DNA from: Colwellia sp.
GTDB taxonomy: Bacteria > Pseudomonadota > Gammaproteobacteria > Enterobacterales > Alteromonadaceae
Length of the DNA: 64,000 nt
Assembly: GCF_013214175.1 (NCBI RefSeq)
Contig: NZ_JABSPA010000006.1
Location: 124,001 to 188,000, forward strand
Direction of reading: 5' to 3'
The first letter of the stretch is position 1. Each line of letters begins with the position of its first letter. Position numbers and translations under genes: made by a program. Below the pieces are notes generated by a model that worked only from the letters and a program-made list of their open reading frames with translations, had not been told where the DNA came from and ran no database searches. Below are positions 17,951 through 26,238 of this stretch, piece after piece.

Positions 17951-18109
17951 ATACCAATTTCATTAAATTATTGCTCACTTGTGCAGGTTAAAATACACCA
18001 TGTCTGCGTTGCTCTCAATCCCAATAGCTAGCTATTGCTCAATCGAGCGCCTTGCCCTGATATATTCTTCCTATACACAACAAGATCACAAACTTAATGA
18101 AACTGGTAT
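17951..18109 (+). repeat. 159-bp MITE-like dispersed repeat, copy A
   Basis: Bounded by 16-bp inverted ends ATACCAATTTCATTAA and TTAATGAAACTGGTAT (15 of 16 complementary). A second copy of identical length lies inverted at 47484-47642 and is about 90% identical by eye over its whole length. There is no coding capacity. An internal palindrome (CAATAGCTAGCTATTG) sits near the centre. Defined ends, constant length and two dispersed copies point to a miniature inverted-repeat transposable element or a related mobile repeat. Confidence 0.88.
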
Positions 18110-18186
18110 AACTACCTTGTTTCCCTTAGAAGAGAATGCTTATTTTTATAAATCACGTTATTAATTACCAAACACTATCACTGACA

Positions 18187-18235
18187 TTCAAACTTCAAAC
18201 TTCAAACTTCAAACTTCAAACTTCAAACTTCAAAC
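18187..18235. repeat. 7-bp tandem repeat (TTCAAAC), seven copies
   Basis: Seven perfect copies of TTCAAAC. The last copy overlaps the stop codon (TGA on the minus strand, 18230-18232) of the TetR gene. It is a second heptamer array with the same copy number as the one at 15421. Confidence 0.95.
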
Positions 18236-18850
18236 TTGATGAGCATTTAAAAAGATATCAACAGCCTTGGCAACCTGATGGGTGATTTCTTCATCACTGG
18301 CTTTTTTATTGGGTAATAATAGGCTTCTGGTATGTAATGGTCCTTTTGCCATTTCAATTAGCATTTGAGCACTAAAGTGACAATTATCAATTTTTAAGAT
18401 TTTTTGATCTTTCAGCCATTCTAAGTAATCTGCTAAAGGTAGGATGCCAGTCATAGGTCCTTTTTGATAAATCATTTCGCCCAATTCTGGAAACTTCACC
18501 ACTTGCTGCACCACTAAACGAAACAGTGACATCAACTCTGGTGATAACATGCCTTTAACAAACTTAAAACATACTTGGTTTAGCGCTTCTTTGGCTGGTA
18601 TGTCGCGATTAATCGAAGTTAAAATTTCAGATTGCTCTTTCACTTGCCTTTGAATAACGGCCATCAACAAGCCCTGCTTATTACCAAACTCATTATAAAT
18701 TGAGCGTCTTGAACCACCCGCCTCATTAATGATCATTGCTAAAGACGTTTCATCAAAGCCTTGATGATAAAAAAGATGTTGTGCTGCATCTAATATCAAC
18801 AGACCTCTTGCGCTGAGTTTGGTAATTTCTATAGTGCTGTCTTTAACCAT
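18230..18850 (-). CDS. TetR-family regulator of the RND efflux operon
   Basis: About 206 residues from the ATG at 18850. The N-terminal helix-turn-helix is in ARGLLILDAAQHLFYHQGFDETSLAMIINEAGGSRRSIYNEFGNKQGLLMAV. The C-terminal part fits TetR efflux regulators (LVVQQVVKFPELGEMIY). A longer frame from a TTG near 18904 would begin inside an operator-like palindrome, so the ATG is preferred even though its ribosome-binding site is weak. It is divergent from the RND adaptor gene, with two GGTACT-N4-AGTACC dyads between. Its stop codon lies inside a heptamer repeat. Confidence 0.88.
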   Translation of the reverse strand: MVKDSTIEITKLSARGLLILDAAQHLFYHQGFDETSLAMIINEAGGSRRSIYNEFGNKQGLLMAVIQRQVKEQSEILTSINRDIPAKEALNQVCFKFVKGMLSPELMSLFRLVVQQVVKFPELGEMIYQKGPMTGILPLADYLEWLKDQKILKIDNCHFSAQMLIEMAKGPLHTRSLLLPNKKASDEEITHQVAKAVDIFLNAHQV

Positions 18851-18886
18851 CTTGGATTGCCGTATTGTAACTATATTGTTGACTTT

Positions 18887-18927
18887 GGTACTGTATAGTA
18901 CCAAACTATCCGGTACTAGGCAGTACC
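18887..18927. promoter_or_regulatory. Two TetR operator dyads for the RND efflux operon
   Basis: GGTACT-N4-AGTACC occurs at 18887-18902 and at 18912-18927 with identical 6-bp arms and different spacers. Centres are 25 bp apart. They lie between the divergent tetR and RND genes, as expected for shared repression. Confidence 0.82.
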
Positions 18928-19012
18928 AATTGTACAGCTTAGTAAAAATGAACTTTACTCATAGGGACATCCCTGCACTTTTGCCAAGCCAAAAGTAACC
19001 AAAGGAACAAGC

Positions 19013-20113
19013 ATGCGCGCGCTCTCATTTATACTAATGACTCTATTACTCGTTGGTTGTAATAAACCAGCAAAAGACATAATCGAACCAATTCGCCCGA
19101 TAAAGTGGACACAAGTTAGTCTTTCATCACTTGAACAAATACGGGTATTATCTGGTATTGTAGCTCCCGTTGAAGCGACAAAACTCAGCTTTGAAGTCAG
19201 CGGTAAAATTGAACAGATTAATGTTAACTTGGGTGCGCATGTCCGAAAAGATCAACCATTAGCCCTATTATATAAACGTAGTTTTAATCTAGAACTGCAA
19301 TCTGCTAAGGCAAAGTATCAACAATCGAAGGCGAGTTTAGCTGATGCTAAAAACACTTATGCTCGTTATCAAGCCTTGCTAAAACAAGGTGTTGTTTCAC
19401 AATCAGGTTTTGACAATGCCAAAGCAAGTTATGATTCTAACAGTAGTGCTGTTGCGGTTGCACAGGCGCAATTAGATATTGCCAATAAGAACCTGCAAGA
19501 CAGTATTTTACGTGCTCCCTATGATGGCATTATTACTCGGCGATTATTTGAGCCGTCTCAGCAGATTACTTCCGGACAGTCTGTCTTTGAAATCGAAGGT
19601 AAACACGGCTTAGAAATTCAGATTATGGTGCCCGAAACCTTAATTCAAGAATTAACCCAAAACGCTATTTTACCGATAATGTTCCCAGTATTACCTAAGA
19701 TAAAAATGAATGGTCGTATCACCGAAATAGGTACTAGAGCAGAGTCTGCCAATGCATTTCCGGTAACTGTAGTTTTGCAAGGTGATAACCCATTATTACG
19801 CGCAGGCATGACAGCGGAAGTTGAGTTTATGTTTGAGGGCGTAGGTAGAACAGGACATAAAGGCCCTTCTATCAAGGTACCTCTTACAGCGATTAGCGCC
19901 GGACTAGAACAAAAAGCTTATGTATTTGTCTATAACAGCGATGAAAAAGTAGTACACCGCAGAGAAATAAAAACAGAAAACATCTTAAACAACCAAGTAT
20001 ATATATCTTCTGGATTACAGCCGGGTGAAATAATCGCCACAGCTGGGGTTGCCTTCCTTAGAGATGGCCAACAAGTTAGTTTGCTAGATACTAAAATCAA
20101 GCGATTTAACTAA
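19013..20113 (+). CDS. RND efflux periplasmic adaptor lipoprotein
   Basis: A 366-residue membrane-fusion protein. A lipoprotein signal ends in LLLVGC (Cys16), anchoring it to the inner membrane. The lipoyl half LSFEVSGKIEQINVNLGAHVRKDQPLALL precedes a helical hairpin (about residues 95-155), followed by the second half RAPYDGIITRRLFEPSQQITSGQSVFEI and beta-barrel and membrane-proximal domains. This is the MexA/AcrA-type order. The permease gene starts 20 bp downstream, so they are one operon. No outer-membrane factor is in the operon. Confidence 0.92.
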   Translation: MRALSFILMTLLLVGCNKPAKDIIEPIRPIKWTQVSLSSLEQIRVLSGIVAPVEATKLSFEVSGKIEQINVNLGAHVRKDQPLALLYKRSFNLELQSAKAKYQQSKASLADAKNTYARYQALLKQGVVSQSGFDNAKASYDSNSSAVAVAQAQLDIANKNLQDSILRAPYDGIITRRLFEPSQQITSGQSVFEIEGKHGLEIQIMVPETLIQELTQNAILPIMFPVLPKIKMNGRITEIGTRAESANAFPVTVVLQGDNPLLRAGMTAEVEFMFEGVGRTGHKGPSIKVPLTAISAGLEQKAYVFVYNSDEKVVHRREIKTENILNNQVYISSGLQPGEIIATAGVAFLRDGQQVSLLDTKIKRFN

Positions 20114-20133
20114 GCCGAGCCTAAGGAAAAATA

Positions 20134-23100
20134 ATGAATTTAACCAAAATCGCCTTTAAGTATCGTAAAAGTGTTTTTTTACTACTGGGTGTCATGTTGA
20201 TCAATGGTGTTTTTGCCTACTTCACCTTGCCTGCGCAAGAAGACCCGACTATCACCATACGTGAAGCTATTATCAGCACATCTTTTCCTGGTATGTCGCC
20301 AGACAGAGTTGAACAACTTATCACCAAAAAGTTGGAAGAGGAAATACGCAAAATCCCCGAGGTTGAGGAAATTAAATCAACCTCCACTATCGGTTTATCC
20401 ATTGTCCATGTAAAAGTTTATGATCGTTATTTCAACCTTGACGATATATGGCAAAACGTACGTAATAAAACCACGGCAGCACATCAAAAAATGCCATCGG
20501 GTACACGTACTCCTTATGTAAATGACGAATTTGGTGATGTTTCAGTTATCACCCTAGCCTTAACCGCCGATGGTTTTGGTATGGGTGAAATGTATGATAT
20601 TGCCCAACATATACGCGACAGTTTATATGGTGTGGAAGGTACTAAAAAAATTGAAATACTCGGCCGTCAAGAAGAACGAATTTTTCTCGAAGTATCTAAT
20701 GCCAAATTAGCACAACTGGGCATATCGCCAGAGGCGTTAATATCGGAGCTGCAAAATCAAAACATTATTAGCTCTGGTGGCCAAATAGACACCGGAGCCA
20801 TCAGTTTTATTGTTGAGCCTTCAGGTAACTTTAATAGCACCTTAGATATTGCCAATACCTATATCAACATCCCCAATAGCGAGAATTTTATCGCCTTAAA
20901 AGATGTGGTAACCCTACGTAGAGACTATCTTGATCCGCCTGACAAACTTGCTTACTTTAATGGCCAACCAGCAATATTCTTTGCCATTTCTATGTTGCCC
21001 GAATATAACTTATTGGAATTTGCCCCACGGGTGATGGAAAAATCAGATGAGGTAGCCAGCACTTTACCGGTAGGTTATACAATCAATGTTGCTACTTACC
21101 AAGCCGATCAAGTAGAGAAAACCATTAGAGGTGTCTCGGTAAATGTATTACAAACACTGGCGATTGTACTGGTGGTGGTGATTTTATTTTTAGGTCTGCG
21201 AGTTGGTCTTATTGTTGGCGCTATTGTTCCTTTTGTTATGCTTACCACACTCACCATAATGCATTTTGCCGATATGAAATTAGAGCGGATGAGCTTAGCG
21301 ACCTTGATTATTTCATTAGGCTTGTTAGTAGATAACGGCATTGTTATCGCCGAAGATTTTAAGCGTCGTTTAGAGAAAGGCATTGCCCGTTATGATGCTA
21401 TGTTACAAGGCAGTCAAGAATTAGCAATTCCCTTACTTAGCTCATCTATTACCACTATTTTATTTTTCTTACCCCTGATGCTAGCTGAACATGTTGCCGG
21501 TGAATATACCCGCTCTATTTCTTTGGTGATATTAATTACCTTATTAACTAGTTGGATATTGGCTTTATGTGTCACGCCATTATTATGTTATTTCTTCATT
21601 ACTCCCCCAAAGAAAACTGATACAGAGGGTTTGGACGTCAACAATGAACAGAGCAGTGTTGGAAAGTTTTATGCCTACTACGAGGTGTTTTTGCATTGGT
21701 TATTAACACATAAAGCATTATTTATCGGCGCTATGCTGATGCTCTTTGTTACCTCGATAATAGCAATGGGTTCGGTCGCTAAACAGTTTTTTCCGGACTC
21801 TGATCGCACACAAATCATTATCAATATTGACTTGCCTAATGGCACCTCATCAAAAGAAACTAACCGCCAGATGAAAGAGATATTCTCATGGCTAGATAAC
21901 AAAACACGTTTTGATTTTATCGACAGTTACTCTGGTTATGTCGGCTTTAGTGGCCCACGTTTTGTTATGTCACTGGCGCCAGAAGATCCTGCGCAGAATA
22001 AAGGTTTTATTGTTCTTAATGTAAAGGATGAAACCGATATTTCCGCTAAGGTACTTATGTTAGACCGTGACATAGAACATGACTTCCCTAATGTATCAGC
22101 TCGGGTAAGTAAGATGTTTTTAGGTCCATCTGACTCGAATACCATTAAAATACAAGTAAAGGGCCCAGACAAAAATATTATCTATAAGAAGGCGCAGCAG
22201 ATTATGGATGTACTGCATGACACGCCAAATACCCTAGATATTAGAACCGACTGGGAAAACCTGATTGTTAAAATTGACGTGCAAATTGATCAACTCAGAG
22301 CAAAACGTTCCGGATTAACTTCTTCTGAAATAGCGCAAGCACTGGAGACCTACTTTTCAGGTACACAAATCACTGAATATCGTGAAGGCGATGAAATAAT
22401 TCCCGTGATCCTTAGAGCAGAACAAGCTGAACGAGAAAACTTAGACCGGTTAAGAACCTTAACTATATACTCTAAAAAAACCGGAAAAAGTGTACCCTTA
22501 TTTCAAGTAGCAACACTGGCACCCAATAATCAATTTTCAATTATTCAGCATGAAGATTTATTTAGAACGGTAAGTATTCAAGCGCGAAATACTGGCATGG
22601 CAGCAGAAGACTTAAAATCGATAATAGATGAAAGGATTCAAGCACTAAAACTCGACTTACCTGTTAACCATAGTATTGAATATGATGGCGTGATTAAAGA
22701 GTCTCGTGAAGCACAAAAGGCTTTAGGGGCAAGTATGCCAATAGTGTTAGGACTTATTTTGATGTTGCTAGTGGCACAATTTAATTCTTTCAGACAAGCG
22801 GCAGTGATCACCCTAACTATCCCATTAGCCTTTATCGGCGCTGTAATGGGATTGTTTTTGATGCAAGCACCGTTTGGCTTTATGGTGACTCTAGGGCTAT
22901 ATAGTTTAGCGGGTATCATCATTAATAACGCTATCGTCTTAATTGATAGAATTAAGATTGAAACTGCTTCTGGTAAGTCTGACTATCAAGCTGTGGTTGA
23001 TGCCTGTTTAACTAGACTAAGACCCATAGCGATGACCACCATTACTACCGTGATGGGTTTATTACCACTAATAATCAGTAAAGACCCGCTATTTTACGGT

Positions 23101-23232
23101 ATGGCCAATGTTATTGCCTTTGGATTAGGCATAGGCACTATTTTAACCCTAGCGGTAGTGCCGGCATTATATTGTAGCTTTTATAAAATTACGGATACTC
23201 GCCCTAGTACCGCCCAGTTAAACCTTAGTTAA
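20134..23232 (+). CDS. RND efflux pump inner-membrane permease (AcrB/HAE-type)
   Basis: A 1032-residue proton-driven transporter with the twelve-helix, two-large-loop plan of AcrB. The N-terminal helix is followed by porter-domain sequence (ISTSFPGMSPDRVEQLITKKLEEEIRKIPEVEEIKSTS). In TM4 the family acidic residue is kept in LGLLVDNGIVIAEDFKRRLEKG, but as VDN rather than the VDD of the best-studied multidrug pumps. The second half repeats the plan (LTIPLAFIGAVMGLF, GIIINNAIVLIDRI, RPIAMTTITTVMGLLPL). It is more like the divergent HAE-type pumps of marine bacteria than AcrB itself. It ends at a strong terminator. Confidence 0.93.
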   Translation: MNLTKIAFKYRKSVFLLLGVMLINGVFAYFTLPAQEDPTITIREAIISTSFPGMSPDRVEQLITKKLEEEIRKIPEVEEIKSTSTIGLSIVHVKVYDRYFNLDDIWQNVRNKTTAAHQKMPSGTRTPYVNDEFGDVSVITLALTADGFGMGEMYDIAQHIRDSLYGVEGTKKIEILGRQEERIFLEVSNAKLAQLGISPEALISELQNQNIISSGGQIDTGAISFIVEPSGNFNSTLDIANTYINIPNSENFIALKDVVTLRRDYLDPPDKLAYFNGQPAIFFAISMLPEYNLLEFAPRVMEKSDEVASTLPVGYTINVATYQADQVEKTIRGVSVNVLQTLAIVLVVVILFLGLRVGLIVGAIVPFVMLTTLTIMHFADMKLERMSLATLIISLGLLVDNGIVIAEDFKRRLEKGIARYDAMLQGSQELAIPLLSSSITTILFFLPLMLAEHVAGEYTRSISLVILITLLTSWILALCVTPLLCYFFITPPKKTDTEGLDVNNEQSSVGKFYAYYEVFLHWLLTHKALFIGAMLMLFVTSIIAMGSVAKQFFPDSDRTQIIINIDLPNGTSSKETNRQMKEIFSWLDNKTRFDFIDSYSGYVGFSGPRFVMSLAPEDPAQNKGFIVLNVKDETDISAKVLMLDRDIEHDFPNVSARVSKMFLGPSDSNTIKIQVKGPDKNIIYKKAQQIMDVLHDTPNTLDIRTDWENLIVKIDVQIDQLRAKRSGLTSSEIAQALETYFSGTQITEYREGDEIIPVILRAEQAERENLDRLRTLTIYSKKTGKSVPLFQVATLAPNNQFSIIQHEDLFRTVSIQARNTGMAAEDLKSIIDERIQALKLDLPVNHSIEYDGVIKESREAQKALGASMPIVLGLILMLLVAQFNSFRQAAVITLTIPLAFIGAVMGLFLMQAPFGFMVTLGLYSLAGIIINNAIVLIDRIKIETASGKSDYQAVVDACLTRLRPIAMTTITTVMGLLPLIISKDPLFYGMANVIAFGLGIGTILTLAVVPALYCSFYKITDTRPSTAQLNLS

Positions 23233-23291
23233 CTAGAGTACAGGTTAGTTAACCAAGTGAAGGCTCTTCGAGCTTTAATTATCTAACAAAC

Positions 23292-23345
23292 AAAAAAGCC
23301 AATTTTCTTTGATAAGGAGTCTCCTTCAAGAAAATTGGCTTTTTT
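23292..23345. terminator. Strong bidirectional terminator after the RND operon
   Basis: Perfect 18-bp stem AAAAAAGCCAATTTTCTT / AAGAAAATTGGCTTTTTT (23292-23309, 23328-23345) with an 18-nt loop, and A/T runs on both sides. It can stop the RND transcript and the gene at 23380-23754 arriving from the other side. Confidence 0.93.
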
Positions 23346-23379
23346 TGTTAGCGCTTAAAACTAGTGCTATTAACGCTAT

Positions 23380-23754
23380 TTAAGCTGTTTTTTTCACTAT
23401 TTTCATATGTCTTGCAAATAGCACGTTTCTATTGACATAAACTAGCGCCATTGCCATCACAAACAACCAGATACTGATTGGTGTAAACAATTGACCTTTA
23501 TTTACATTGGTAAGTTCTGCCTTTACTTGAACATATTCAGCGGTAGTAACCTCTGTGCTGCTATTAAGTACTTGAGCTGGGTAAACTGACTCTCCTACAT
23601 GAAGAGTTTGATGTTCGCCTGCTGCGGTAAAATCATTTTTGACAAATTCATTAGATTTACTCATCGAGCCTAAGTCAATTTGTTCCGCTGATGTTGGCAT
23701 TGCCATAAGTGCTACAACAATTAATGCACTTACTGATAAAAATGTATTGCCCAT
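23380..23754 (-). CDS. Small exported protein with C-terminal membrane helix
   Basis: A 124-residue protein of unrecognised family. The N-terminus MGNTFLSVSALIVVALMAMPTSAEQ is a signal peptide with a likely cut after TSA. About 65 polar residues follow, then one hydrophobic helix (ISIWLFVMAMALVYVNRNVLF) and a basic tail (RHMKIVKKTA). That predicts a periplasmic domain with a C-terminal membrane anchor and a short cytoplasmic tail. No enzymatic motif is seen. An inverted repeat (23795-23804 with 23809-23818) lies about 40 bp ahead of the start. Confidence 0.65.
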   Translation of the reverse strand: MGNTFLSVSALIVVALMAMPTSAEQIDLGSMSKSNEFVKNDFTAAGEHQTLHVGESVYPAQVLNSSTEVTTAEYVQVKAELTNVNKGQLFTPISIWLFVMAMALVYVNRNVLFARHMKIVKKTA

Positions 23755-24211
23755 ACCAGCCCTTTTGTTTGTTAGTTACTTACTATTTTTTAACATATGT
23801 TGCCAAACGGCGACATATAAAGATTTTCGCAGATTATATACTAAGCAAGTAGCCACGGATATCGCAATTATTACAGCTACTTATAACTTAAAAGTATATG
23901 CAAAACACCAGTTAACATTATATTTACATAAGTTACGGAATTAGTTGAGGTTATTTCTAATGAGCTGACCAAAAGAGTAATTATATTATCTTCCATACTG
24001 AGCTTTACATCACGTATGCAGGAAAGTTAATAACCTTTTGCTTGAGATTATGCCTAATGCAAAAGGCAATACACAACAATAAAAATACCCTGCCGAATAC
24101 TTCACTCTTTCATCCTCGCTCACAGAGATACTCAATTAAGGTAAACTTTGTTAAACTGCAAAATTATTTCCCGCCATTTTGCTCGCAAAAACTTAACATA
24201 AAGAAGATTCA
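23755..24211. other. 457-bp intergenic region
   Basis: It holds the divergent promoters of the small exported protein and the RDD gene. The only structure seen is a hairpin ATATGTTGCC-AAAC-GGCGACATAT at 23795-23818, which could be an operator. No gene or RNA is recognised. Confidence 0.4.
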
Positions 24212-24724
24212 ATGACTGATACAACCCCTGACACTACCGCTAACAGTTTTCCTCGCGCTGGCTTTAGACGACGCTTTGGCTCGTGGATTTATGATTTTCT
24301 ACTTTCTTTCGCTGTATATATGGTCGCTGGAGCAGCTTCATTTTTATTGATATACCTAGGCTATTATTTTGGTCTGTATGGCATGCAAGGTGAACAACAT
24401 TTTTCCGATACTATTGCCAATACTTACTGGTTAAAGTGGCCAAATGAATTATGGAAAATGGCTTGGGTGGTGTTTTTCTTTGTCTATTTCTGGACTAAAA
24501 ATGGCCAAACGTTGGGCATGAGAGCATGGCGTTTACGCGTACAAAACCTTGATGGCTCACTGTTAAGTAAAACCACAGCCATTAAACGCTTAGTGCCGAC
24601 GTTCTTAGGCTTAGGGAATGTTTTGGTTATTTTTGATAGAAAAAACAAATTGAGTTTACAAGATAGACTAACGAAAACTGAAGTAGTGGTATTATCGCTT
24701 GAAGCAAACAGAGGTCGTTTATAA
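24212..24724 (+). CDS. RDD-family membrane protein
   Basis: A 170-residue inner-membrane protein. The family begins with a conserved Arg (AGFRRRFGSWIYDFLLS, here followed by Asp in helix one) and has three or so hydrophobic helices (FAVYMVAGAASFLLIYLGYY; MAWVVFFFVYFWT). The loop NGQTLGMRAWRLRVQNLDG is typical, and SLQDRLTKTEVV carries the C-terminal RDD Asp. Function is unknown in general; some relatives have been linked to ion transport. It is convergent with lptG. Confidence 0.88.
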   Translation: MTDTTPDTTANSFPRAGFRRRFGSWIYDFLLSFAVYMVAGAASFLLIYLGYYFGLYGMQGEQHFSDTIANTYWLKWPNELWKMAWVVFFFVYFWTKNGQTLGMRAWRLRVQNLDGSLLSKTTAIKRLVPTFLGLGNVLVIFDRKNKLSLQDRLTKTEVVVLSLEANRGRL

Positions 24725-24801
24725 GTGCTGTTTTCTGGGTAGACTAAGCCATTTTCATTAGTTAAGTCGAATTCAGGTTAGTTATTAGCTATCTAATTAT
24801 G

Positions 24802-24830
24802 GAACGCTATTCCCTTGGTGAATAGCGTTC
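24802..24830. terminator. Hairpin between convergent RDD gene and lptG
   Basis: Perfect 11-bp stem GAACGCTATTC / GAATAGCGTTC with a 7-nt loop. No long T run, so it may be a weak bidirectional terminator. Confidence 0.55.
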
Positions 24831-24911
24831 ATTATTAAGCATTTATTTACTAAAGCTACTTTACTGCCAGTTCATTATCGGGCTATTAAAGTTTTACTTT
24901 ATTTAAAATTT

Positions 24912-25976
24912 CTAAGCTTTCTTGCTAATAAAGTACCAAGCAGCACCAACAAAACACAAACTCGGCATCGTTGCCCCTAGTATTGGCGATAGTTGATATA
25001 CCAAACTCATTGAGCCCAAGACTTCATTACTAATGAAGAATAGAATGCCGGTAAAGACGCCCATCATAATGCGTGCGCCCATAGAAACTGAGCGCAGAGG
25101 CCCAAAAATAAATGACAGTGCCACTAAAAGCATTACCGCAACCGTCAATGGTTGCATTATTTTTCGCCAAAAAGCGAGTTCATAACGACTGGTATCTTGC
25201 TCATTCGCTTCTAAATAATCCAGATAATCAATCAAACCACGTAAAGACAGTGACTCAGGTGTAACCGTTACTACCCCTAATTTTTTGGGTGTTAACGATG
25301 AGTTCCAAATTTTTTGACTGTGATTCTTCGTAATAATTTCGTTTTCAATTAACACAAACTCCTCAACATCCGAGAGCAACCAAGTATCACCTAGATAAAT
25401 AGCACTTTTAGCCGTAAGCCAACTATCAATTCTTAATTGCTCATTAAAACCATAAATTTGAATGCTCTTTAACTTACCTTTATCTTGTACTTCGCCTATA
25501 TTGACAAAGTAATCACCGTCTTTGGCCCAAACACCATTTTTAGCTGAGATTAAGCTGCCGCCAGAAATGGCTTGCGCTCGGATTTCACGTGCTTTAGCTT
25601 CACCACTTGGCGCTAACCACTCGCCAATAGCCATGCTGACAAAGATCAACAGTATTGCAGTTTTCATCACTGACTTAATGATATCTAATTTTGATAAGCC
25701 TGCGGCTTGCATAACCACTAACTCACTATTACTAGCGAGCATACCTATGCCAATTAAGCCGCCAATCAATGCCGACATTGGAAAGAATATTTCCACATCA
25801 CGTGGTACAGCATAAAGTACATACAATGCGGCATGGGCTAGGTCATAGTTGCCTCGCCCAATAGCACGCATTTGCTCAACAAATTTGATGATACCACTGA
25901 CACTTACAAATACAGCCAGGGTGATGAAAGTAGTAGAAGCAATAACGCGGCCAATATAGAGATCAAGAATTCGCAT
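24912..25976 (-). CDS. lptG: LPS export ABC transporter permease LptG
   Basis: A 354-residue inner-membrane subunit of the LptB2FG complex that extracts LPS. The family plan is visible: N-terminal helices (MRILDLYIGRVIASTTFITLAVFVSVSGIIKF; MSALIGGLIGIGMLASNSELVVMQAAGLS; ILLIFVSMAIGEWLAP), a periplasmic beta-jellyroll (about 110-255) and three C-terminal helices (KIMQPLTVAVMLLVALSFIFGP). Its ATG overlaps the stop of a 42-codon mini-ORF as TAATG, and its ribosome-binding site (AAGGG) lies inside that mini-ORF. The usual direct lptF-lptG junction is thus displaced by two partial copies of its own 5' end. Confidence 0.96.
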   Translation of the reverse strand: MRILDLYIGRVIASTTFITLAVFVSVSGIIKFVEQMRAIGRGNYDLAHAALYVLYAVPRDVEIFFPMSALIGGLIGIGMLASNSELVVMQAAGLSKLDIIKSVMKTAILLIFVSMAIGEWLAPSGEAKAREIRAQAISGGSLISAKNGVWAKDGDYFVNIGEVQDKGKLKSIQIYGFNEQLRIDSWLTAKSAIYLGDTWLLSDVEEFVLIENEIITKNHSQKIWNSSLTPKKLGVVTVTPESLSLRGLIDYLDYLEANEQDTSRYELAFWRKIMQPLTVAVMLLVALSFIFGPLRSVSMGARIMMGVFTGILFFISNEVLGSMSLVYQLSPILGATMPSLCFVGAAWYFISKKA

Positions 25977-26104
25977 TAATTGCCCTTAACTTGTTCGACA
26001 AATTTAATAATGCCACTGACGCTAACAAATACCGCCAAATTGATAAAGGTAGTAGAAGCGCTAGTATGAGTAAAACGCCCAATATATAAATCAAGTATGC
26101 GCAT
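25976..26104 (-). CDS. 42-residue mini-ORF: partial tandem copy of lptG 5' end (proximal)
   Basis: An intact ORF of 42 codons plus stop that begins MRILDLYIGR, identical to LptG, then FTHTSASTTF, then NLAVFVSVSGIIKFVEQ, again matching LptG, and ends VKGN. Relative to lptG it has a 3-codon insertion after GR and a loss of codons at VEQ-MRAIGR-GN. Its ATG overlaps the stop of the distal mini-ORF and its stop overlaps the lptG ATG (TAATG both times). An AAGGG about seven bases before the lptG start provides the ribosome-binding site. It encodes at most the first transmembrane helix. Whether the peptide is stable is unknown; the arrangement may matter mainly for translational coupling. Confidence 0.75.
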   Translation of the reverse strand: MRILDLYIGRFTHTSASTTFINLAVFVSVSGIIKFVEQVKGN

Positions 26105-26238
26105 TAATTACCCTTAACTTGTTCAATCAATTTAATCTCACCATTCATGCAGACACCTCTAAAGAGTGCCAAGGTAACAAAAGTAGTAGCAGCGCTATTA
26201 TGAGTAGAACGACCAATATAAAGATCAAGTATGCGCAT
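26104..26238 (-). CDS. 44-residue mini-ORF: partial tandem copy of lptG 5' end (distal)
   Basis: An intact ORF of 44 codons plus stop: MRILDLYIGR is kept, then STHNSAATTFVTLALF, then RGVCMNGEIKLIEQ and VKGN. It is more diverged from lptG than the proximal copy, with the hydrophobic helix interrupted (FRGVCMNGEI), yet no frameshift or stop has appeared. Its ATG overlaps the lptF stop as TAATG, with AAGGA in the lptF tail as ribosome-binding site, and its stop overlaps the next ATG in the same way. It shares the STH/FTH...S.A insertion with the proximal copy, so the two copies share an ancestor distinct from today's lptG. Confidence 0.75.
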   Translation of the reverse strand: MRILDLYIGRSTHNSAATTFVTLALFRGVCMNGEIKLIEQVKGN

